This document shows positions 1-10,404 of a stretch of 64,000 nt of DNA, piece after piece; position 1 is the first letter of the stretch, and each line of letters opens with the position of its first letter. The DNA is from Cephalotrichum gorgonifer (taxonomy: Eukaryota > Ascomycota > Sordariomycetes > Microascales > Microascaceae). The stretch lies in the NCBI GenBank assembly GCA_900312665.1, contig ONZQ02000019.1, positions 62,001-126,000 of the forward strand, read 5' to 3'. The notes below the pieces were generated by a model. It had not been told where the DNA came from and made no database searches. It saw only the letters and a list, made by a program, of their open reading frames with translations. The translations under genes were made by a program, and so were the position numbers.

Positions 1-8
1 AACGCAAT

Positions 9-989
9 ATGGACGGAATAACACATGAACATGTCCTTATTACAGGCGGCGCCGGCTTCATCGGTCAGCTCCTCGCCGCCGCCCTGCTCACAACCTCGCC
101 AACCCTCCATATCACAACAACCGACATAACAGCTCCGCCTCTTCCCGCGTCTCTCACCCCCGATGACGCGAAACGCATCACCGCATCCGCCAGCGACCTC
201 ACGGATCCCGCAGCCATCACATCCCTCCTCCAGACGCCCTATACATCCGTTTACCTCCTCCACGGCCTAATGTCCGGCGGCGCAGAAGCGAACCTGGAAC
301 TGGGCTGGAAGGTAAACTGGGACTCGCACCGCGCGATAATTGACCACCTTCGACACCACCGATCCGGCACGGTCGTGGTGTTCCCCTCTAGCCTCGCGGT
401 CTACGGGCCCCCAGCGGCAGGGGAAATAACAAGCGAGAGAACGCGCGCGCAGCCGAGGTCTAGCTACGGCGCGCAAAAGCTCATGGTGGAGACGTACCTC
501 GACGACATGGCCCGTCGGGACCTCATCGATGCGCGAATCGTGCGACTACCGACTATCATCGTACGGCCCGGTAAGCCCTCTGCGGCGGCCAGCTCCTTCG
601 CGAGCGGGATATTACGGGAGCCGTTGAACGGGAAGAGGGCCGTGCTTCCCGTTTCTCGGAACCTGGAGATGTGGGTGTGCAGTCCGCGGACTGTGGTGCG
701 AAACCTCGTGCTAGCAAGGGAGGTGCCGGCCAAGAGCCTCGGAGGGAGTCGAGTGTTTAATCTGCCAGGAATCACGGTCACGGTCCAGCAGATCCTCGAT
801 GCGCTGCGAGAGGTTGGCGGGGATGAGGCCGTGCGGTTGGTAAGGGAGGAGAAGGATCCGGGTATCGAGGCTATTGTGTGGAGTTGGCCGGCGAGGTTTG
901 ACGTTACAAGGGCGATGAGGCTAGGGATGGAGGGGGATGTGTCGCTGGTAGAGAATGTGCGAGTCTTTGCCCGTGAAGTGAAGCTCTAG
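9..989 (+). CDS. D-erythronate dehydrogenase-like SDR (NAD-dependent epimerase/dehydratase family)
   Basis: Single-exon ORF of 326 residues. An extended short-chain dehydrogenase: the N-terminal Rossmann motif GGAGFIG is at residues 13-19 and the catalytic Tyr-x3-Lys pair is Y153/K157 (YGAQK). The stretch RLPTIIVRPGKPSAAASSF and the following REPLNG are typical of the DenD group, which oxidises D-erythronate to 2-oxo-tetronate with NAD. The kinase gene at 3.75 kb acts in the same bacterial pathway, which supports this reading over a generic epimerase. The ATG is only 8 bases inside the window, so an upstream exon cannot be excluded, but the Rossmann motif starts about where expected. The gene converges on the regulator gene ending at 1068. 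The fungal substrate is inferred. Confidence 0.85.
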   Translation: MDGITHEHVLITGGAGFIGQLLAAALLTTSPTLHITTTDITAPPLPASLTPDDAKRITASASDLTDPAAITSLLQTPYTSVYLLHGLMSGGAEANLELGWKVNWDSHRAIIDHLRHHRSGTVVVFPSSLAVYGPPAAGEITSERTRAQPRSSYGAQKLMVETYLDDMARRDLIDARIVRLPTIIVRPGKPSAAASSFASGILREPLNGKRAVLPVSRNLEMWVCSPRTVVRNLVLAREVPAKSLGGSRVFNLPGITVTVQQILDALREVGGDEAVRLVREEKDPGIEAIVWSWPARFDVTRAMRLGMEGDVSLVENVRVFAREVKL

Positions 990-1067
990 GAGGGAAATGC
1001 GGCTGTAAAGAAATCAATTATTCCGAATAGAACCTTTCTTATATGGTTGTCATAATCTCTCCTGAGA

Positions 1068-3348
1068 CTACATCGAACTGTGATGTTCATCAAATCCCAT
1101 GAAATCCCCGCCCATAAATGCATACGACGGCCCCAATCCAATACCTATGTCCATCATCAACTGCGAGTCCAGATTCATAATCATGTCCAGCTGTACTCCC
1201 ATGTCTACATAGTTGTCATCATTCGCATGCTCCCGTGGCCATTGTTGCATTTCTCGGGCTCGCACGCCAGCCTCCCCCTCGAGGATAGCAATCATCTTCT
1301 CCAAGCCGTCCGCCATCAGATGCACTAAATGCCACTTCCCCACCGGTGTCCCCCGATACACAACCACGAGCCTCGATACCAAGTCCGTAACGATCTCTCT
1401 CTCTACTAACTCCCTCCCGTGCACAGAAGAGGTTAGCTTCGCCAGAAACATGCATGCAAACCCAATCATCGACTGCACATAGCATGGCAAGCCAACCAGT
1501 GCCGCGCGCACATCCGGGTCGTTGATAATCATCTCAAGGATCGAGGTCGCGGCAAACACCGCCCCACGCGCCTCCTGGTAGAAGTGCGGCGCCACTGTGG
1601 AGTTGCGGATGCCGCGGAAGACATGGGAATAGAGATAGAGTTTAGCGAAGAAGAAGTGGAATTGGGCTCCCTTGCGGGGGAAGGCGCCGAAACCCTGTTG
1701 GACTTCTAAATGTATACTTTGTTAGAAAATCCAGGGCGACGTCTCTACTAGCGGGTTAGGATAGGGACGGGGAAGCAGGCTGAGACTAACCCGGAAACTG
1801 AGTAGTCCAGCGGCCGACCCACTGATCAAGTTGGCTTGCAAACCCCCTAATCTGCGCCGAAAACACCGCGGGAACGGGCCGATCGGTATCGCTCCCTAGC
1901 AGCTCCCTGATGTCACGTATAATAGTCAATAGCGCCACCTGGCTCACCAACCTCTCATCCCCAACCGTAGCGCCAGCACGACTGATCAACGCCTCCCACC
2001 CCTCAATGGCTGCATCCACCCTCCTGGCCGACTGCCTCCCGTAAAGTGTGGCCAGGTGCTGGTCGCAGATATAAATGACGTACCAGATCCTCACAAAGTC
2101 CGCCGCGTTCTCGCTGTTCTCGGCCGCACCCAGCTCCCGGTAGTGGCTCATCACATCACACTCCGCTGCCCTCCGCGACGCGATACCTGACATCATCCAC
2201 GCCGTGTCGTGGAGCCAGTACGACGCAATACCGAGGGCCCGGAGGTGGTCCCTGTCAACGCGCCTGTCGAACAGCGAAGCCGTCATCAGGCGCCGGAACT
2301 CGCGATTAAACAAAGGGTAAATCTTATTGCTCCCCGGATCGTGCATGGCTGCCACCGTCAAGATCGCGGCGGCCAGGATGGGAGAGTTCCGGCGGAGGGC
2401 TGAGAGCGTCTTGTAACGTGAGCCGACGCCGTACATATAGTGATCCAGGCTGGTAGTAAAGAGATGGAAAAGACGCTCCGCATCCTCGAGAGTCACAAGG
2501 CCTTGGGAGATTAGGTCATTGGGCATGTGCCCCCGCAATCCATCATCCGCCAGGTCGCCAGGACGGACGGCGTCGGAAGAGGACTCGGGGCCCCGGAGGG
2601 CCCGGAGTTTTGTTAAGTGGTAGACGGAGTGGATAGGCACGTCGGGGAGGTCATCGTCATGTTCGGGTGAGAGGTTGGGCGAACTGTCGCACGAGGGGCC
2701 GTCGTCGCCTAGAAACGTTGTGTCTGCAGAATGGGGTGTGTGCGAGGTAGCTGAGGCGGTGAATTTGGAGCTCCGGAGGGGTCTGACGGGTGGGAGGTCA
2801 AGGGCTTGAAGCGCCCTTTGGACGCCGGAGTGGATTGTCTCCAGATCTTGGAGAAGGGTATCGGTGGAGCTAAAGGTCGGGAGATTAGAATTCGACCAGA
2901 CCCTTTGGAAGATAGAGGCAGGAAGTAAACGTGAGGTGGTAACTTACGGTAACCGCTCGTTGATCAAGGTCTGCAGGCTTTTGTTGAGAACACAGGACAG
3001 GTCCTTTTCCTCACATCGTCGACAAGGCGGCCCGCTCGCATCCATCAGGCATCTGACCTGAAGGGGAAAAAAAATGGAATTAGCACTAGCATAAGGAGAA
3101 CACCTTCCATCGGGCATGCATACCTTTTGCTTCCTACACGATGCGCATGCCTTGATCTTTCGCGATATTCGAGGGATAGCCTGCTGCAAGGATGCAATCT
3201 CATTTGCGCTGCCTTCACCATTGAAGCTACTGTGGAATCCTGGGCTACCCTGTTCTCCAAGCTGAGGCAGCCGACTGTCAAGCCTAACTGTCGAGCGAGC
3301 CTGAGGGCTAGCATCGAGAGCCGCCTCTTCGCTGGTCCGTTTCATCAT
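1068..3348 (-). CDS. Zn2Cys6 transcription factor of the four-carbon acid sugar gene group
   Basis: Four exons (3348-3124, 3057-2948, 2869-1791, 1705-1068) sum to 684 codons (683 residues). The 66-bp first intron is in frame and splits the zinc cluster; removing it restores C-x2-C-x6-C (CASCRKQKVRC) followed by C-x2-C-x6-C (CRRCEEKDLSC). The second and third introns have donors GTAAGT and GTTAGT. The middle region resembles the fungal transcription factor regulatory domain, and the last exon contains HFFFAKLYLYSHVFRG, a pattern common in these proteins. The gene lies between a DenD-like dehydrogenase and a four-carbon acid sugar kinase and shares a 0.4-kb divergent promoter with the kinase, so it is probably the local pathway regulator. 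That role is inferred from position only. Confidence 0.88.
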
Positions 3349-3452
3349 TCTTAGCCTTTTTCAATTGCATGAGATGCGTATATGGCAAGAACATCGCAAA
3401 TAAGCTAGCAAGTGCCAAAGCGCCGAGACTAGAGCGTCAAATCCGCAATGGG

Positions 3453-3464
3453 CGGAAGAATCCG
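3453..3464. promoter_or_regulatory. Candidate Zn2Cys6 binding site, CGG-N6-CCG
   Basis: Inverted CGG triplets separated by six bases, in the divergent promoter between the regulator (start 3348) and the kinase (start 3752). Zn2Cys6 dimers bind CGG triplets of fixed spacing. Three direct CGG triplets follow at 3581-3583, 3587-3589 and 3595-3597. Which of these is used is unknown. Confidence 0.35.
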
Positions 3465-3662
3465 TCGAGGTCCAAGGGTACGCTCGACAACCGCCGCGAA
3501 ATCCGGCAGAGCTACTCCATAATGTGACTAAGAATACATCGTCATGCTCCACCAAGGTTGACCCCGCATTAATAGTGGGGCGGTATCGGCAGCTCGGACA
3601 AGACGCGGAGCTTGCTCCGACATCTGCGCTATTCCTGATCTAGCTCGACAGCTTCACGCTAT

Positions 3663-3670
3663 TATATAAA
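3663..3670 (+). promoter_or_regulatory. TATA box of the four-carbon acid sugar kinase gene
   Basis: TATATAAA lies 82 bp upstream of the kinase ATG at 3752, a normal distance for a fungal TATA element with a short leader. A consensus TATA suggests an inducible promoter. Confidence 0.5.
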
Positions 3671-3751
3671 GAGGAAACTATAACAAGCATTCCCTCCTCG
3701 CGCCAGAACTCGTAAGTGTCGGCCTCAGCTTGAGAGTGAGCCCAAGGCGCA

Positions 3752-5200
3752 ATGATGAACCCAGAAATGCCCAAAGTCCTCGACCTCGCGGAAACATTCT
3801 CAAAGATACCCGCCCCAATCACACCCAACACAAAGAATCAAGTCCAAGCCGCGCTCACCAACCCCCAATCGCGCGTCCCAATTCTTGTTGCCCTCGATGA
3901 CGACCCGACCGGCACCCAAACATGCAACAACATCTCTATCCTCATGACCTGGGAAGTCGACGTCCTCGCCTCCGAGCTGAAAAGCACCCCAGCCGGCGGG
4001 GGCTTCTTCATCCTCACCAATTCCCGCGCCCTACCCCCGCACGCCGCCGAGGTCCTCATGGCCCAGATCTGCACTAACCTGCGCGACGCATCCGCGGCCG
4101 CCGGCGTCCCCGTCGAAGTCGTCCTGCGCGGCGACTCGACACTACGGGGGCACTTCCCCCTTGAGGTCGACGTGACGCAGAGGGTCCTCGGTGCCGCAGA
4201 CGCTTGCATCCTCTGTCCCTTTTTCTCACAGGGCGGCCGGTATACCATTGATGATGTGCACTACGTCGCTGAGGGAGAGAAGCTCGTACCTGCAGCGCTG
4301 ACTCCATTTGCCATGGACGCGTCTTTCGGATACAAGAGTTCGAATCTGCGGGACTACGTCGAGGAGAAGACAGGGGGGCGTATTAAGCGGGACGCGGTGG
4401 TTTCGTTGAGTCTCGATATGATTCGACGGGGAGGGGTGGACACTATCCTACAGCGCCTAAAATCCGTGCCAAAGGGATCGGTAGTCATTGCCAATGCTAC
4501 GACGGACGAGGACGTCGACGTCGTCGTGCTAGCAGCTCTGACTGCCGCGGCGGAGGGTAGGAGATTCATCTACCGGACAGGCGCCTCATTCGTCTCGGCC
4601 AGGCTCGGTATCATCCAGATCCCAGCGATTTCGCCTCGCACCCTTAATCTCGCCCCGAACATTGGCGGGTTGGTCATCGCGGGATCATATGTCCCGAAGA
4701 CGACGGCACAACTGAAGACACTGACACAGGGGGCCGGCGACCGGCTGACAACAATCGAGATACAAGTCGATGAGCTACTGAATCACTCGCGCGACGTGAT
4801 CAATGACGCCATAAAAATTGCTGAAAGGGAGATCTCTCAGGGCCAGGACGCTCTAATAATGACAAGTCGCAAAGTAGTCGTTGGTACAGACATGGTCAAG
4901 AGCCTGGAGATCGGAGCCGTCATTGCTGAGGCTCTTGTGGAATTCCTGGTAGGACTGGAGGCGAAACCGAGGTACATAATCGCCAAGGGGGGCATCACCT
5001 CGTCGGACATGGCTACGAAGGGATTGAGAATGAAGAGAGCTATGATTGTGGGCCAGGCTGCACCTGGGATCCCACTCTGGAGATGTGACGACGAGGCATC
5101 AAAATGGCCTGGCATACCGTACGTCGTGTTTCCCGGGAATGTAGGCGGCGAGGATGCTTTGCTCCGGCTTGTGACGGACTGGCGCCTTGATACACCGTAG
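3752..5200 (+). CDS. Four-carbon acid sugar kinase family protein (OtnK/DtnK-like)
   Basis: Single exon, 482 residues. The N-terminal half carries VALDDDPTGTQTC, with the acidic triplet D49-D51 and PTG at 52-54, the signature of the four-carbon acid sugar kinase N-terminal (substrate-binding) domain. The C-terminal half carries GGITSSDMATKGL and PGNVGGEDAL, signatures of the nucleotide-binding domain. Length fits bacterial members (about 420-480). Characterised relatives phosphorylate 3-oxo-tetronates, D-threonate or D-erythronate using ATP. No targeting signal is apparent; the first 40 residues are a fungal extension. The DenD-like dehydrogenase 2.8 kb away suggests a pathway from erythronate or threonate toward triose phosphates. 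The isomerase and decarboxylase expected for the full bacterial route are not visible in the window. Exact substrate is unknown. Confidence 0.88.
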   Translation: MMNPEMPKVLDLAETFSKIPAPITPNTKNQVQAALTNPQSRVPILVALDDDPTGTQTCNNISILMTWEVDVLASELKSTPAGGGFFILTNSRALPPHAAEVLMAQICTNLRDASAAAGVPVEVVLRGDSTLRGHFPLEVDVTQRVLGAADACILCPFFSQGGRYTIDDVHYVAEGEKLVPAALTPFAMDASFGYKSSNLRDYVEEKTGGRIKRDAVVSLSLDMIRRGGVDTILQRLKSVPKGSVVIANATTDEDVDVVVLAALTAAAEGRRFIYRTGASFVSARLGIIQIPAISPRTLNLAPNIGGLVIAGSYVPKTTAQLKTLTQGAGDRLTTIEIQVDELLNHSRDVINDAIKIAEREISQGQDALIMTSRKVVVGTDMVKSLEIGAVIAEALVEFLVGLEAKPRYIIAKGGITSSDMATKGLRMKRAMIVGQAAPGIPLWRCDDEASKWPGIPYVVFPGNVGGEDALLRLVTDWRLDTP

Positions 5201-6415
5201 ACTCAAATTGATGCTCATGTTACCTCATTTCCGCTGTGCTCTAGATTCGGGATTGTATGTGGCGTGTCTATCACCGCCGCAAAAGCAGCCAAGTCCTGAG
5301 AGCCCCACGTACCACCAGGCTTCCTGTCGCTTTCTTCGGCGGCGGCCCCTTTTCCGTCCGCACTCTTCCAACGTTATCACCATATCGGATCGCTCAATCC
5401 TGTGCTAGGCGGACCCACCCTGGTACCAAAGCCAAATTCCTCCATTTTCTTGGCAAACCTTGTATGACAGCTCCACTCTGGGTCCACACCGCCCCCTAGT
5501 GCCAAGCCGGGCTCGGAGAGAAGTCCGAAATCTTCAAAATACCCGGCCCCCATGCATCCCAGCTTAGGCGGCCTTAGGTCGCCTAGTCAGCTCAGGGGTG
5601 ATTCGAGATAAGGAAAGATAAATGTTACGCGTGACCACTGCGGAAGGCGTGAGCCCGTACCAAATCAATCGGTACCTATCCGCATAAGCATGCGTAGCCC
5701 CAGAATCAAGAGTGCTGAGTACTCAGTCGGCAACGCCCAGGATCGACACCATAAGGACTTTGCAGTGGGACCTCGCGGTCATTATCAACTCTGAGACTCA
5801 TGATTTAATGCCATGATATCTAGTTTAACAACACCCAGGCCGGATATTCTTCAAAGTCTGGAGTGGAGAGCTTCTCTCCATATAGAACGAGGAAGCCATT
5901 TTAATAGGGTTTAGAAAGACGAAGAGAGGTGCAAGAAGCAGGTGCATGGCGTTGTGAGAATTGGCAATATTAGTAGCCGCTCCAATGAATCTAGTTTTTC
6001 AGCGTATCTGGCAGCAATCAGGGACCATCAGCTACCATAGAGGTGAAGGGGTATCCCAGTCGAACACCAACCCTTTGGGATAAGGAAAGGTCCCAAGTAA
6101 ATCGAGGCCCCCGGCTAAGGTGCAGTTGGAGCGCGTGATCTACTAAATCAATTCAAGACTATTACATCTGACAGGCCTAAATACTCATAAGGGTGACCTA
6201 TCCCAGCCCAAGTACGAAACCGCTCGCTTTTGACTCCCCAAAACACCCGAGAAAATACATGTCAACTCCCAGCACCCTATCCCTGTCTTGGATAATTAAA
6301 AAAGTCAAAGACCTCGACATTGTCAAGCTCCCTCTGCGTCGCCGTCTGCGTCGATGTCTGGCCAACCCCAGATTCACGATTTGACGACGTGAGGCTCACT
6401 AATGCGTGTGCGCTC
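5201..6415. other. Intergenic, no gene recognised
   Basis: About 1.2 kb between the kinase and the tail of the next regulator. Short ORFs on both strands have no recognisable domain. No tRNA, repeat or intact transposon part was seen. Confidence 0.5.
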
Positions 6416-8645
6416 CTAGATAACCGTGACCAAATGAGCATTTCTGTACCGATTCAAACAATAGGGGTAGACCAGAAGGGATGGGTGGACTAACCTTCTC
6501 GCCGCCGCCCAGGTTCCATCACCCTGCCTTACTCTCTGCACCACCCGGGCCAGAATTCTCGAGTAGCACCTTGCCACCTCCCAATGCTTCCCAATATCTT
6601 CCAGTGTCGTGATAAAAGGATCAATCATAGGATCAACAGGGCATGCAAGTGCCGCAGAGTGGACGAGCAGAAGCCTTGCGGCCACCCAGAGTGAGAATGC
6701 GAAGAGGGGGCCCAGAAGTTCTAGTCCCTCGGCCTCGCGGACATCCTGCACTATACCTCCTAGACTCTGGACAGCAGACATGCACCTCTGCATGGCGTAG
6801 TCCGAGGGGATAAAGAGGTGAGACTGTATGATGGGGTAGGCGGCGGATGAATGCAAGCGCACGACCGCGACAACGTATGCGCTATGCAGCATGAACCAGT
6901 TCGCGACACGACTCGCAGGATCGGAGTGGCAGAGGGCAGATACCTTGCTATACTCTCCCGGGAGACTCTGTAGCCACCCATCAAGGATATTATCCAGCTG
7001 TCGATAGGTGTTGCGCCAGGTGGCCGTCTCGGATGAGGAAGAAATATCCAGAGGAGCAGTAGCAAAGTCGTGCACTTTGCTAAGGATCTTGATCATCTCG
7101 CAATGATACGAAAAGCTGCCCAGGTTCTCCGACTTGTTGATAACAGAAAGTCTTGTCGCGTCTTCCAGGTCACCTGGCTCACTAAACCATGGCGTCTCGA
7201 CTGCTACATCCCGGGAGAATAAGTCGTAGGAGCACGGAAGGACCCGTCTCACAGCACTGTCTTCGAGGGTGAAATTCGGCGTTACTCCTGCCATCGTGGC
7301 ATAGCGATCCAGGATATAGACCATCCAACAGAGCCTGCGCCGGCCCTCGTCTTCAATCCACGACGAGGGTCGGCTGGTAGACAACTTGCTAGCCAGCCCA
7401 GAGCGGGACGCCGTCTCCGAGGCCGCGGTTGTTAGGAAGACACTTGTCTCACTACACAGCCCCAACTGCTTTACAGCCTGTGATAGGAGAGCCATCATAA
7501 CACCCCCACAAGGTCCATTTGACGTCCCGAGAATGTCCAGGCAGAGGATGACACGGGCCCTCAGCGCCGGAACGCTGACGTGGTCCATGGCATACATCTG
7601 CACCGTCCTTTTGGAGAGGCTGTACTGGCGCGCCCTCATCTCCGTCGTCGTGCGGGTGTCCCGGAAGAACTTCATCGTCGTCGCCACGATGGCATGTAAG
7701 AGCACCCTGTTCTCCTCGCTGATATGTGGACAAGCGGACAAGAGTCCGAAAGTCGACTTGCGGTCGAGGATCGGACACCATGTATTACAGTGCTTGAAGT
7801 AGAGGTCCACGAGCATGTAAAGCATGTCCTGCTGTGGGAGATCGTCGTTTCCAATGCGTGGTGACAGCTGCATGGGGTATGGAGAGGGGAATACGTTCAA
7901 TCCGGTTGATAACTCCCCGATGGGTAGGCTGAGAGGGGTGAATCGTGCACTGGCCTCGCTGACTCCATCACCTCGTGGGCGAGAATCGCTGTTCCTCCTA
8001 GACCTAAAGGCCGTTGAGCTCTTTGATATCGGAGGTGTGGCGCTGTGAGACTGAGAAAGAGGTGTGTGTTGACCGTATTCTGATACGGAAGCCTTATTGG
8101 TATGATCATGACCAGCCGGGGCTTGATGTCCTGGTCGGGGCGGCGAGGCAGCTCGTCCTATGTAGCCGTTGGATAGCTCGCAATTCAGGTGCTCATCAAA
8201 GCGCCTCTCAAGTTCCTCAAGACGCGCCTGCGTCTTGCTCAGCTCAGCCTCAAGCTGTAACCCAAACACGATGCGACTACCAGGCTTCTGCCTCTCCAGG
8301 TAGACACATGTCCGATTGCGCCTCGCGCACCACGAGCAGGCTGGCTGCGCCCGATCGCACTTCACCTTGCGGGCCTTGCATAGCTCGCATCTTAAGGCGG
8401 GGGCAGAGGGTTAGATATCAGATCGCCGCAGTCCTCGTATCACCAATCGGATAAGAGTGGATGTTTGCTTACGATGTTATTTGGTGATGATCGCTCTTCT
8501 TCCTCTTCCTCGGTGGACCGGCCGAGGACCTCCTGTCGTCCAACTCATCCTCCCCACTACTAGAGTCCGATGGAGCTTGTTCCTCGGCGGCAAAGGACGT
8601 CTTCTCGCTATCGGGCCGTTGCATCTCGTTTTCCAGTGGCGCCAT
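6416..8645 (-). CDS. Zn2Cys6 transcription factor with fungal-specific regulatory domain
   Basis: Two exons, 8645-8473 and 8390-6416, sum to 716 codons (715 residues). Exon 1 (from ATG at 8645) gives an acidic leader ending in a basic patch RKRKKSD; the 82-bp intron has donor GTAAGC and splits the first zinc ligand pair. The joined cluster reads CELCKARKVKC then CSWCARRNRTC, followed by a coiled-coil linker rich in Glu and Leu (LQLEAELSKTQARLEELERR). The middle contains LVDLYFKHCNTWCPILDR and the RRRLCWMVYILDRYATMAG segment typical of the PF04082-type domain. Translation from the later in-frame methionine at 8365 would lose half the zinc cluster, so the spliced start is preferred. Target genes cannot be told from the context. 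Confidence 0.88.
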
Positions 8646-10404
8646 GTGGGGTTCGATGTTACAAGTCTATTCGCTGCCGCTGATTAGAGAGGGATAATCG
8701 TCTGCTCATACTTGCGGGGTCAGTATGAGGAAAACATAAGATGTGCTTCCAGGATTAGATACGGTGGTTCGGGCGGAAGTAAGATCAATGGAATTGGCCC
8801 GGAGGCACCGTTCTTACAATGTGCGCGCGACTTTCCCGTGCTCGAACGAATAATCGCGAGGGGGATCGCAGGTTGGGACGGGATGAGACCATAAATTGGT
8901 TCGGGATACTTTCGGTATTTTCAGCCGAGGTCGGACGGGAGGAACCCGTAAATAGAGAGTGCGGGAGGACCAAGGTGGGGCGGAACGGAAAAGTACTTGA
9001 GAGCACCTGACCATGCTACAATCTCCACCTTTTTCCCCCTTCTTGGCTTCTAGCGCGATTTAAATTCAAGTTCGGGTTTTCGGGTTCTCCCCCCCAAACC
9101 AGTCCCCCCACCCCAAAATGGACATTAGCATGGCGGCGGATGTCCGGAACAGCGGGTCAGCTTCTAAACAGTCAATACGAGGTCCTGTCAGACTGGGCGG
9201 CAAGCTAGACGAAACCAGTATTCGTAGCACGACGGAGAATTTCTTGCCCGCTAAATACTTTTTGATGCCATTACTAGTCGTAAGTGTGATCCGGGAGTTT
9301 GAAGGGCAGAAAGGCAAAAAGGAACCTCGGAGAGAGGTATACTGTATGCAATCATTCAGGAATGCGAAGTAATATGAACACAAAGTGAAGTTTGGACGAC
9401 CTGCATCTGCCCCAGAGAAGCATACCCACCTCGCGATGGAGCACCCCCACGGGGAAGCAGATCATGCTCGCCGTACTATATTACCAGGCTCTGGAGGTGG
9501 GTCAGCCAAGAATCATCCTGGTGCATCACCAACCTGGGCAACTTGTTACCACCTATCAATGTTGAGTATGGAGAGGTATTTCATGGAGAAAATGCGTTGT
9601 ATTGCTTGATAGATGAAGGAATATTTCATATGTCTAGCGGCATATGAGTATGCGTAGTGAGCAGGCGTGTTAGCTTGGATCCTAAGAGGTGGCTCAAGCA
9701 CTCGACTGGTGGTAGGGGATAATCTGGCAGAGTTGGCATTGCTGGAGTTCCTATTAGTAGTGTCAAATCCCAGTCCAGGCACTGTGAAATTTCGGTTATG
9801 GGATACCGAGCCGAGCCCGCTACCTTACTCAGCTGCGCCAACCGCGCCACTCAGGTCGCCAGCTACTGCCACGTTCTCGGGCATTGAGACCGAATATACC
9901 GAGCTTCCGATTTTTTTTTTCGCTCCATCACAGGCCGCTGGATCCATAATCCCTAACATCAAAGACAGCATTTCACAGGGAGATTAGAGGCAGGACAGGC
10001 GGCACAGGCCGCTATTTTTTCCAGTCATAGGAGCACCGGAACGCTGTAATAACAATTAAAAAAGCTTGTAAGGCGCAAGGCGGGTCCATGGTCAGCCACC
10101 ACAACTGCCACGGCCGAATTATCCCTCTCCCTGGCTACGTTTCCATAATAATAATGACTTAAGTATTGGATGAGGCTCCCTATCCTCTCCTCCCTACTCG
10201 ACTTCTTCTCTACTTCCATTCCAACTTTAATACTGGCTTCTTCTATCCCACGCCTACGAAACTGACATATCTTGTCCGGCCTTTTCTCAGTCTCTCTCAA
10301 GGTGGTGCTTGCAACTCTTCTCCCCCTCGGTGGATCCGGACTCATCAGAGTATCGCCATTTGAGTAAACCAACACCGCTCGCGAGCTCCCTCGCCTCACA
10401 CACA
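8646..10404. other. Long shared upstream region of the regulator and glycerol-3-phosphate dehydrogenase genes
   Basis: About 1.76 kb. The right end (about 10180-10400) is pyrimidine-rich and is probably the leader of the glycerol-3-phosphate dehydrogenase gene. A stretch near 9770-9860 looks tRNA-like on the minus strand (see findings). No protein gene recognised. Confidence 0.5.

Noticed and set aside
1068..1595. Separate gene for the last exon of the first regulator
   Set aside because: It begins with GTG and joins in frame to the preceding exon through an 85-bp intron with good ends.
10309..10404. N-terminal extension of the glycerol-3-phosphate dehydrogenase
   Set aside because: The frame is open upstream but begins with TTG, not ATG; the first ATG at 10405 fits the family start.
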